Notes under the pieces: model-generated | Told to the model about the DNA's origin: nothing | What the model saw: only the letters and a program-made list of their open reading frames with translations | The model's database searches: none | In this document: positions 46,401-51,547 of the stretch, in pieces | Position numbering within the stretch: the stretch's first letter is position 1 | How the letters are laid out: each line of letters starts with the position of its first letter | Origin: JAUILH01 sp964230215 | GTDB lineage: Bacteria > Bacteroidota > Bacteroidia > Flavobacteriales_D > JAUILH01 | DNA: 64,000 bases | NCBI GenBank assembly: GCA_964230215.1 | Contig: CAXRGQ010000008.1 | Location: forward strand, 1-64,000 | Direction: 5' to 3' | Position numbers and translations under genes: made by a program

Positions 46401-46653
46401 GTTAGATGATGCCATTGCCAGAGGTGATAATATCAGGGCAGTTTCTGATCCGCTGGATGTTAATAATGTGTTCAAGGCAACTGATAATATCCCTTCGAGT
46501 GTTTTATCATCCCCAGAAAACTTAGCTAACTACCTTAAAAACCTAAATGACCCGAATATAATAAAGGATCTTTCTTTTTATGGTAGAGAAATAAGGCATC
46601 TATACCAAAACAATTACTTGTTCGATTTAGCATCTAAAACATTCGTGAAATGA
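40471..46653 (+). CDS. Giant exported polymorphic-toxin-like protein: TANFOR-like, FN3, metzincin motif, variable C-terminal domain
   Basis: 2060 residues. After a signal peptide (1-19, ending AKAQ) comes a TANFOR-like domain (about 20-165, with PPYSGYLPDY and LPEGPLTVCV), an Ig-like region, FN3 (about 290-378) and beta domains. A metzincin-type peptidase segment follows: HEIGHGCYGLEH (815-826) with Met-turn NLMDYGNE shortly after. A long uncharacterised middle leads to a small-residue-rich hydrophobic stretch (about 1670-1760) of the type seen before toxin tips. The last 190 residues (with GYGDDIVCDATKTTTG and YGREIRHLYQNNYLFD) form an unrecognised, likely variable domain. No T9SS sorting domain. 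The ATGA overlap with a small gene downstream fits toxin-immunity coupling. A toxin role is inferred from architecture and context. Confidence 0.75.
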   Translation: MRSFLIIVLIVVSGIAKAQNYPVQAFLQVTPPYSGYLPDYSDPFNQQMKVLLTLNDFSVPSYNVKLQFSFNGNGYSLQNPDYLASPTYTLYPGVPLEISGADLAHYLSLSNLQVSGLNVQDYQNRKILPEGPLTVCVKILDANLPVATNLANPACNQIWVSLYDPPLLNTPMCGQEVSVLNPQFMTFTWMPLHMNAPGASTNTEYTFELFEIRPDGNDPNIVVNQTLPIYTTTTTQTVLTYGITEPPLQENMSYVWRVKASDLNGRDHFNNQGYSQVCTFTYGNMAANTLAGISLNLSAHATGNRQGHASWTSNNVFTNYTLEVRKTGNPNYAWFPHNTTGASFGIHGLEPESEYECRVRGEAQGEYSDWSNTAVFTTHATPEYSCGSTTMPPTDPNAAPLLSAQPYQVYQIGQFELMVTSISPSQTHPGSGWYQGTGKVSIPFALTSLNVSFDAIYVDEHLMVVNGELHAITDGVQNWIQEQSMIDPLEYTVPGIIESAGVNNDSMAYVVVDGDTITFPFPNPYDPIIVNDDSDYEYVIFPDGTVIIRLAHEASDDTLAATERWHVDFFKSDAQVYGFDSMQFNVWSEHYEHIFNDSFIYHVPWKSLARGAGDIVKARFIDLDNVDCPISFETAAGNSIQASQSGDDYTLQLPAVENDFAIYALCNGERIGKLNVALYKGRQKNIHIVPLAANLSIDTSTVRDAITSIYNQGAGKISLYLEDPFTDQAWDLNADNKLAAGNHSNLVDYSAEMRALNQAYLAHNTALKASDYIVFIIPSFDENNVDVGGYMPLGRHKGYVQSQSTPAQTAHVLAHEIGHGCYGLEHTFPEVSQGETGNLMDYGNEHHLTKMQWDEMDRLLPDFNLFVDNEDAFYRASIDYRCINRIAALNLGVNSFKDIKGAKIQLHGGYWARSFVGPNDVALNHIGGVAAIASPTGDLYYPSKLNDKFPGYYRVNVEGRLLLDVPLPEVAYSNDETVESYIMHFTDGFTTSFGDEVPAEFQLKDENNVIVKSGTGIIPCFNQDSTSTWEFTEMKILEFSGPGVPETPEEGFAYFSLNMLPFKPNSNVMLYMDNRKKVVVRIVSYDGHQYIPVTDGNRFVGYFNKDSLMLKNDDDSYKFLQDDGITIHPMVEQRILDFQCPDLDYNVAPGEEVLFYTLDLTNDFTDLSEPSGIQKSVWYNNPGIASITNPKFIPSTNSFYNRSFELSGDYDIRGYSAVPLYYAAKDRLYLELLYQPTDPVRWAIEFLEKYLSNRGLENHFYSTNHDLEYEQIMEVAYFMSQQTPTYLSDLDEWYWYYTRAIENLKDMNTTNIIIDIIQLVIPDILESFVEEYELEDGIVTLDMVPAGMRDRLIEHIQNEFFRFYIIHDPTELIQSPTECKYFNRLVPRDPPSWMSQAFVPLSSNELAGMHLWETTEYDVTYSDPGGILKYKEIYKRHEHFMEAYNDALQDLVYVSYEDVCDFLDGRPRHELKALNLDVRKDVIIAMITQLDDNFSCNGEESMLDILSTTPDEHLEELYDWLVTHKMGNGQYVWHEINNGFSDTYGVERYSLLANQFMRMFFAAHDQADIEAQLDNPNLVVFNFHEGRYYHRGKQVEVNPRYWGNLYGNSYGGVLNEDFFVGVEKINQQVTYSNWAHEVGILILHDDEGNVEKHVVPVYYMNYLAEVDNHNDNVAAIDLVINAVSFAIPILQLAKAVTLTQKLLLVGEATFAGGQTAVVALKSNGYLSTNEAAEIQALLGIGELLSFGIGGIGNFNSLLSTQGPKTYAKMAENWQQVKQLPPYSFTNVKTFRDKLRAALRLTDDGTTSWIDNLSGQGWNINKRNALKADLQANPNLFANLDEFDGVGAWKVLDDLGVDAALRKDPSWLNRVSSWTDEGLEIASEGRILKNGNEVCRIVGDRLHVKYTGYGDDIVCDATKTTTGIGKYDPPGGVGTKQIIDSKLSKSGENPGGVNILNDTRNTQGWSDQKIWDEINQPWLDDAIARGDNIRAVSDPLDVNNVFKATDNIPSSVLSSPENLANYLKNLNDPNIIKDLSFYGREIRHLYQNNYLFDLASKTFVK

Positions 46654-46982
46654 TCAGGCATGACGGATATTATAGGAAGAATCCTACACCATATGAAGAT
46701 GGAATAGCCAATCATTGGGTTAAAGGATATATGCATAGAGCTTATTATTTTTTACCAAATGGTCTTTTTCTGAGGGCATCTAATAACTCAGAATCAAAAG
46801 AGCTCGACTTTACAAAATCTGACTTCAATCCCGACTTCCCCAACAAGTATGAAGTTAAGGGCAATAAATTGGAAATGTTTTTTGAAGCTGGTACAGAATG
46901 GGAGTTCAGTGAAGTTTTTGAAATTGTTTCTTCAGAAGAGTTGAAAAGTGATAAGAGAACACTCCGTTTTGTAAGCTGGTGA
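46650..46982 (+). CDS. Candidate immunity protein for the giant toxin-like protein
   Basis: 110 residues, no signal peptide, so cytoplasmic. It starts inside the last codons of the giant gene (ATGA overlap), the usual position of an immunity gene. The product is beta-rich: an N-terminal HDGYYRKNPT, RAYYFLPNGLFLRAS, and a final RTLRFVSW strand, like the small lipocalin-type proteins seen in such places. No family is assigned. Binding to and neutralising the C-terminal domain of the upstream protein is inferred from position only. Confidence 0.65.
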   Translation: MIRHDGYYRKNPTPYEDGIANHWVKGYMHRAYYFLPNGLFLRASNNSESKELDFTKSDFNPDFPNKYEVKGNKLEMFFEAGTEWEFSEVFEIVSSEELKSDKRTLRFVSW

Positions 46983-46999
46983 TCAAATTAGCATTATGA

Positions 47000-47251
47000 T
47001 CCATAAGCCTGTCTAGTTTTCACATCTTAGGGTCTGCCCCAAAACCAGGTACTTATTATATTAAATTTAAACTTATTAATTCACCAGGAAATATGAATTT
47101 TGATTATGGAGAAGCCATTCCTTGGTTTGGAACCAACGGTGGAGGTACTCAAATCAAGTCAAGTGTTAATTTTGGAAACCTTGTTGAAGGAGTGAATTAT
47201 GAAGTTCTTGAAAAAATGTTCTTCAATGGCACTAATTGGATTCCTCAGTAA
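47000..47251 (+). pseudogene. Orphan toxin fragment with TNT (NAD glycohydrolase)-like signature
   Basis: An open frame of 83 codons without a plausible start ends at TAA 47249-47251. It carries PKPGTYYIKFK and then GEAIPWFGTNGGGTQ, followed by a short helix and EKMFFNGTNW. The TNT domain of tuberculosis necrotizing toxin and relatives ends with a similar PWFG-x-x-GGG-x-Q loop and a terminal helix. The frame overlaps the start of the next small ORF by 53 bases. It looks like the 3' tip of a displaced toxin gene, silent unless recombined onto the full-length gene. The match is to a short motif, so the family call is tentative. Confidence 0.6.
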
Positions 47252-47273
47252 TTTATTTGGTAATCGACAAAAG

Positions 47274-47717
47274 ATGAAAACAACGTATAGTTCATTTAGT
47301 GGAAACTTTAACCAAGTAACTTCTAATGTTAAAAGAGAAATAAGCTTTAACGGAAGAAATCAGTATTTCATTGAAGTTAAAGACAGTAAGGATAATTTGA
47401 GATTTGAATTTACCTATTCGAATAAAACAAGAACCTATAAGCTTACTGAGGGGAAATATTTTAAAAGCTCGGATATTAAGCAAATAGCAAAACGATTTGG
47501 TCTTGGCTTAAAGAATAATCCTTATTCTAACACATTGGCTTGTTCAATTGAAGGATTGCCAGATAGCTATGGTTATTCAGTTTTTGGAGCTGAAGTAGAC
47601 ACTATTAACGGTGTTTATGTCTGCATTTTTGCTAAAAGAGGAGAATCGGCTTTTGAAGAAAACATTTATTTTATTCAAGGCATATATCATATAAATCGTA
47701 GTTTACTATCCAGCTAA
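47274..47717 (+). CDS. Candidate orphan immunity protein (paired with the TNT-like fragment)
   Basis: 147 residues from the ATG at 47274; an in-frame ATG at 47199 would add 25 residues and overlap the TNT-like frame. The soluble version (MKTTYSSFSGNFNQ at its start) looks more natural. The product mixes strands and helices (RNQYFIEVKDSKDN, SSDIKQIAKRFG, GAEVDTINGVYV) and matches no family I know. Its place right after an orphan toxin tip, with small size and no signal peptide, suggests an immunity gene kept from an earlier toxin cassette. A palindromic REP-like unit begins 9 bases after its stop. Confidence 0.6.
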   Translation: MKTTYSSFSGNFNQVTSNVKREISFNGRNQYFIEVKDSKDNLRFEFTYSNKTRTYKLTEGKYFKSSDIKQIAKRFGLGLKNNPYSNTLACSIEGLPDSYGYSVFGAEVDTINGVYVCIFAKRGESAFEENIYFIQGIYHINRSLLSS

Positions 47718-47725
47718 CCCCGCAC

Positions 47726-47753
47726 ACTAGCGCGCACTTGTAGTGCGTGCGTA
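47726..47753. repeat. REP-like palindromic unit, copy 1
   Basis: 28 bases starting ACTAGCGCGCACTTGTAGTG and continuing CGTGCGTA. It is an imperfect palindrome (CGCAC around TTGTA with GTGCG). The same 28 bases recur at 48490, and with one substitution at 48391. It directly precedes the transposase C-terminal remnant. Confidence 0.8.
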
Positions 47754-47755
47754 CT

Positions 47756-47891
47756 ATGTTAAACTATATACACAACAATCCAGTTGAGGCTGGTATAGTA
47801 TATAGTAAATCAAGCTGAAAATTATTTGTATTCATCTGCATCCGATTATGCAGGCGATACAGGATTTCTTAAATTGCATTTGATAGAATGA
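47756..47891 (+). pseudogene. Remnant of a REP-associated tyrosine transposase (RAYT), C-terminal part, frameshifted
   Basis: In one frame the DNA reads YIHNNPVEAGIVYSKSS before a stop (47816). In the next frame, from 47814, it continues AENYLYSSASDYAGDTGFL and ends at TGA 47889-47891. Together these match the end of RAYT (IS200/TnpA-like Y1 transposase) proteins, which have NPV-x-AGIV followed by YSSA-x-x-YAG. The catalytic His-hydrophobe-His and Tyr parts are gone. RAYTs act on REP palindromes, and REP-like units flank this remnant. Confidence 0.75.
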
Positions 47892-47916
47892 AAATGAAGG
47901 GTGAGGAATGAAGATT

Positions 47917-47935
47917 ACGCACTTGTAGTGCCTAC
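47917..47935. repeat. Degenerate REP-like unit
   Basis: ACGCACTTGTAGTGCCTAC keeps the CGCACTTGTAGTGC core of the REP-like palindrome but has lost the ACTAGCG start. It lies 26 bases after the transposase remnant. Confidence 0.6.
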
Positions 47936-47984
47936 CTATCCGCTTTCTAAATCTCCCATTGCATTAATTCATCACTTTAATGCA

Positions 47985-47992
47985 TATATTTA
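47985..47992 (+). promoter_or_regulatory. Putative promoter, TATATTTA, duplicated upstream of two genes
   Basis: The octamer differs from TAnnTTTG only in the last base and lies ten bases before the ATG at 48003. The surrounding sequence (TCATCACT, then TATATTTAGC) is closely repeated at 48701-48726 before the 937-residue gene. Confidence 0.45.
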
Positions 47993-48002
47993 GCTATCTA
48001 AT

Positions 48003-48395
48003 ATGCTATTACGCCTTCTGTCATACACGTGTTTAATCTACATGTTGGTATTTAGCCACGTGTCCTGGTCAAACTGGGGTGGCGGTATAGGTTCCAATGG
48101 TTTAATTGCTAAGGATTTACAGATTGTAGAAACCCCATTAGGTAATGGACTGTCGTCTTTAAAAGTGAGGCTTTCACCTTCTGATCCAGAGGCCTTTTCT
48201 ATGATGCTATTGGATGATGCTATAGATCTGAGCTCAGAATCCATTAAGCAAATCACAGCCAACAAGTTAAATTTAATTGAGGGTGCTGGCCAAAATGGTG
48301 AACAGTTCTTTGATGTTGTTGTGCACGGAGATGGCAAGGATTATTTTATCAATGGTGTTGAGATTTCAAGTGGAGACAATTTAGCAACTCACTAG
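48003..48395 (+). CDS. Small exported protein of unknown function, paralogous leader
   Basis: 130 residues. The signal peptide (about 1-22, with YMLVFSHVSWS) and upstream promoter closely resemble those of the 937-residue protein at 48734 (CMLVFGHPSWS), whereas the mature parts are unrelated. The mature part has a serine/leucine-rich N-terminal half and SIKQITANKLNLIEGAGQNG, and no family is recognised. Its stop codon TAG (48393-48395) lies within a REP-like unit, so the original C-terminus may have been cut by insertion of the repeat. It could be a truncated gene or a genuine small secreted protein. Confidence 0.55.
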   Translation: MLLRLLSYTCLIYMLVFSHVSWSNWGGGIGSNGLIAKDLQIVETPLGNGLSSLKVRLSPSDPEAFSMMLLDDAIDLSSESIKQITANKLNLIEGAGQNGEQFFDVVVHGDGKDYFINGVEISSGDNLATH

Positions 48396-48418
48396 CGCGC
48401 ACTTGCAGTGCGTGCGTA
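48391..48418. repeat. REP-like palindromic unit, copy 2
   Basis: Same 28-base unit as at 47726 with one substitution (CTTGCAG for CTTGTAG in the loop). It supplies the stop codon of the preceding gene. Confidence 0.8.
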
Positions 48419-48472
48419 TCCATTACTATGCATCTTCTGGGCTGAGAATGCCAGACGGAAATGAATGCCCTA

Positions 48473-48517
48473 ACTAGCGCGCACACCTAACTAGCGCGCA
48501 CTTGTAGTGCGTGCGTA
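48473..48517. repeat. REP-like unit, half copy plus complete copy 3
   Basis: A 12-base half unit (48473-48484, ACTAGCGCGCAC) is followed after CCTA by a complete 28-base unit (48490-48517) identical to copy 1. This looks like a partial tandem duplication at the unit's left end. Confidence 0.78.
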
Positions 48518-48568
48518 TCCAATACCTATTATATCCCTATCAAACCCATTTTCCCATATCTTTAATAC

Positions 48569-48655
48569 ATGTCAGAAAAGTACAATGTTCGCAATCCAGA
48601 AGGTTTATATCATTCATTTTTCAAGATAAACCAACGCAAATCTAAGCGTCACTAA
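48569..48655 (+). pseudogene. Remnant of a RAYT transposase, N-terminal part
   Basis: A 28-codon frame from ATG 48569 to TAA 48653-48655 starts MSEKYNVRNPEGLYHSFF. Bacteroidota RAYT proteins typically begin MSEKYK-x-x-x-PEGIYF followed by a beta strand, so this is the degenerate start of such a gene, ended after the first strand. It is a separate remnant from that at 47756, because the N-terminal piece lies downstream of the C-terminal piece in the same orientation. Confidence 0.65.
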
Positions 48656-48716
48656 TTGATTAGTATAATACCTGCATAAAGCACTATAAATTACAGTGAA
48701 TCATCACTATTATCCT

Positions 48717-48724
48717 TATATTTA
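48717..48724 (+). promoter_or_regulatory. Putative promoter, TATATTTA, second copy
   Basis: Identical octamer to that at 47985, embedded in similar flanking bases and located nine bases before the ATG at 48734. Confidence 0.45.
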
Positions 48725-48733
48725 GCCGTCTAA

Positions 48734-51547
48734 ATGCGATTATTAAGCTTGTCATATTGTTGCATGTTGTGCATGCTGGTATTTGGCCATCCCTCATGGT
48801 CTCAGGATACAACTAACTCAGCTCATATAGATTACGTAAAACGGGTCTTGGCAACAGTTGAAGATGAGAGCAGACAAACAGGCAACCTTAACCCAGATAG
48901 TCTGGCATCTTTACCTATCGGAATTGTTAAAGTTATTGGTGATAAGCGCTATATCATTGCCATAGACAGTGCAAAGTTTACACCTAATGGTGCCTACTTT
49001 AGTGCCTTTATGGGGGTAGAGCTACCCAACGCAAATGCCCCTATTTATTTTGGCGCTTCCAATATCCGTTTTAACCCTAAAGGGGTGATTGGTGGAGCTT
49101 TAGCTAAACTAAAACTATTGTCAACACAGCGCGTTAACATAGGACCGCAGACACAACTAGAAATTCCAGGTGATGGTAGCAACTATATATCATGGGACTG
49201 CAATGGCTTTCAGTCCCTACAGTTGCACGGCAGAGTGCACTTTAGCAGAGACATGCTTATTGTTCCCAATAATGCAAACGACACGGTTACAGCAGAATTT
49301 ACAGCTTTCGTGACCAATTTTAACAACATTATGGCATCTGCATCTATTGAGCCATTTGCAGTACGTGGTCTTAATGATATGATTTTTAGCGTGTCGAATG
49401 CAAGCATAGATTTTAGCGATAACAACAACCCTTCGGGAATGACTTTTCCTGCAAATTATGTCTTAGACCCTGGAATGGCCCCAAACCAATGGCGAGGATT
49501 TTATCTTAAAAATGCCACCGTAACCTTACCGGCTAGTTTTAACAAAAACAGTACAATTCCTACCCAGTTGGCAATTAATAATATGCTGTTAGACGAGTCA
49601 GGCATAACAGCGTCTTTACAAGCCAGCAATGTTTTGCCATTATCGCAAGGAGACGCAAGGGGGTGGCCTATTTCGGTTGAACAGTTTAACCTAGAATTAG
49701 TGCAAAACAGCTTAACATCAGGTAGTATATCTGGTATACTGGAAGCTAAACAGCTTAGCGATAGGCAATTTTCGTATACGGCGGCTATTTCTAAAGGGGA
49801 AGATGAAAATCTAAATGCACTTTTTAGTTTGTCACTTGGTCAGAATGAAACTGTGAACATGGCAGCGCTGAATGCTAGTCTAACATTAGATCAAAGCTCC
49901 TACGTGCAAGTGCATAAACTAGGAAATAAATGGTCGCCAAGATTAGTGCTAAATGGCGAAATGTCTTCAAACAGCCCAGGCAAGTTTAATATAGAAGGAA
50001 TCACTTTTCAAGACCTAACATTCGTACCGCAAGACCCCTATATTACAAATGGGGTATTTGCATTAGTTAGCAATACTAATAGTGAAAACGACATTGCGGG
50101 CTTTCAAGTACAATTCCAAAACTTTCAATTGGGACTACTTCAAAACACATTAGCATTGGACGTAGATGCTATGATGAATTTTGGTGCAGATAACTATAGT
50201 TTTGGCGTTAGTTCGGGTATTCAGGTGCAGGCAGTGAATAACGGCAATAATTGGGTGCTTGATCAAACCAGAATTAAAGACGTATCCTTTCAAATTCAAA
50301 CAGAGCCGTTTAAACTTTACGGCACGGTTGCTTTTAATAATAATCACCCGGTCTATGGGAAAGGTTTTCAAGGTTCTTTGGGGCTAAGTGTGGCAAATAT
50401 TATAGACACTATTTTGGTAGCGGGTGTTTTTGGTAATGTAAATGATTACCGCTATTGGAGTGTTGATTTTGCAGCACCTGTAAATATTAATTTGGGACCC
50501 AATTTTAAAATTAAATATTTGGCTGGAGGTATGTCTCAGCGCATGAGTCCACAATCTAGCAACAACCAATTAATTAGTAAGGTAAATTCGGGCGTGACAA
50601 GCGGTCAGGGAGATGTATTTGTGCCAGATCAAAGCGTGGGCTTAAGTTTTAGAGCAGGTGCTGGAGTTGACCATCTTAAAGAGGATGTGTTCAACTCAGA
50701 TGTCGCCTTTAGTATTGCATTTAACGCCAATGGTGGATTAAGCGATATTTCACTTATTGGAAACGCCTACATGCTGGCAAAGAGAAACGAAAGATCAAGT
50801 GCTACTAATTGTGTAAAAGGTTCGGTGGACATTCTGTATGATAACAACGCCAAAATTCTGGATGCCGACTTAAATGTTAATGTCACTTATAATAACATAA
50901 TAAATGGCAATGCCTGGAGTAAGATTTATCTCTCACCGCAAGAGTGGTATATACATGTTGGAAGGCCAGCCAATCGTTGTTATGTAAACGTAAGTAACCT
51001 AGGATATGTGGATGCCTATATCATGGCCGGGCAAAATTTAGACCCCATACCAGCGCCACCACCTCAAGTTGCGAATCTATTTAACAGTGCTAACTTATCT
51101 GCTCAACGTGATGAAGGTGCCATTGCATCAGGCGATGGTTTTGCGTGCGGTATGGCATTTAATACGGGTATTTCCAAAACCGCTATGATAACGGACAATC
51201 ATGGTTTCTCCATCTATGCCAATGTGGGGGCCGGTTTTGATATTACTATGTATAAGTATCCATCTGGGGCATATTGTAGTCAATCTGGGCAGCAGAATTT
51301 CGGGATGAATAAGAAATATTTGAATGGTCAAATCTATGCCTACGCTGGTTTGGACGTTAATATTTTTAAAGAGGATGGCTGGAATGTAGATGTGCTTGAT
51401 GCCAATATTGCCATGCTATTACAAGGACAATTACCCAATCCTGTGTTTGTAAGGGGTAGCGCTTATGTAAGTGCCACTGTATTTGGAATTGGTTTTGATT
51501 TTGAGGGAGATTTTGAATTGGGAAATCAATGTACGGTAGTAAACTAG
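48734..51547 (+). CDS. Large exported protein of unknown function in the toxin locus
   Basis: 937 residues with a signal peptide (about 1-23, ending SWSQ). The whole mature chain is a series of beta segments, as in an extended beta-helix or solenoid, with KFTPNGAYFSAFMGVELP near 80 and FGASNIRFNPKGV near 105. A later segment holds PIPAPPPQV (near 770), before a cysteine-bearing region (CGMAF, AYCSQSG, QCTVVN). I do not recognise a named family. It has no sorting domain. It overlaps the FN3 gene downstream by 19 bases, so the two are co-translated. Its leader is shared with the small gene upstream. A role in export or anchoring of the giant protein is possible but only positional. Confidence 0.68.
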   Translation: MRLLSLSYCCMLCMLVFGHPSWSQDTTNSAHIDYVKRVLATVEDESRQTGNLNPDSLASLPIGIVKVIGDKRYIIAIDSAKFTPNGAYFSAFMGVELPNANAPIYFGASNIRFNPKGVIGGALAKLKLLSTQRVNIGPQTQLEIPGDGSNYISWDCNGFQSLQLHGRVHFSRDMLIVPNNANDTVTAEFTAFVTNFNNIMASASIEPFAVRGLNDMIFSVSNASIDFSDNNNPSGMTFPANYVLDPGMAPNQWRGFYLKNATVTLPASFNKNSTIPTQLAINNMLLDESGITASLQASNVLPLSQGDARGWPISVEQFNLELVQNSLTSGSISGILEAKQLSDRQFSYTAAISKGEDENLNALFSLSLGQNETVNMAALNASLTLDQSSYVQVHKLGNKWSPRLVLNGEMSSNSPGKFNIEGITFQDLTFVPQDPYITNGVFALVSNTNSENDIAGFQVQFQNFQLGLLQNTLALDVDAMMNFGADNYSFGVSSGIQVQAVNNGNNWVLDQTRIKDVSFQIQTEPFKLYGTVAFNNNHPVYGKGFQGSLGLSVANIIDTILVAGVFGNVNDYRYWSVDFAAPVNINLGPNFKIKYLAGGMSQRMSPQSSNNQLISKVNSGVTSGQGDVFVPDQSVGLSFRAGAGVDHLKEDVFNSDVAFSIAFNANGGLSDISLIGNAYMLAKRNERSSATNCVKGSVDILYDNNAKILDADLNVNVTYNNIINGNAWSKIYLSPQEWYIHVGRPANRCYVNVSNLGYVDAYIMAGQNLDPIPAPPPQVANLFNSANLSAQRDEGAIASGDGFACGMAFNTGISKTAMITDNHGFSIYANVGAGFDITMYKYPSGAYCSQSGQQNFGMNKKYLNGQIYAYAGLDVNIFKEDGWNVDVLDANIAMLLQGQLPNPVFVRGSAYVSATVFGIGFDFEGDFELGNQCTVVN

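Noticed and set aside
47726..48517. CRISPR array from regularly spaced palindromes
   Set aside because: The units are unevenly spaced, separated by gene and transposase remnants, and no cas gene is present. They fit REP-like elements.
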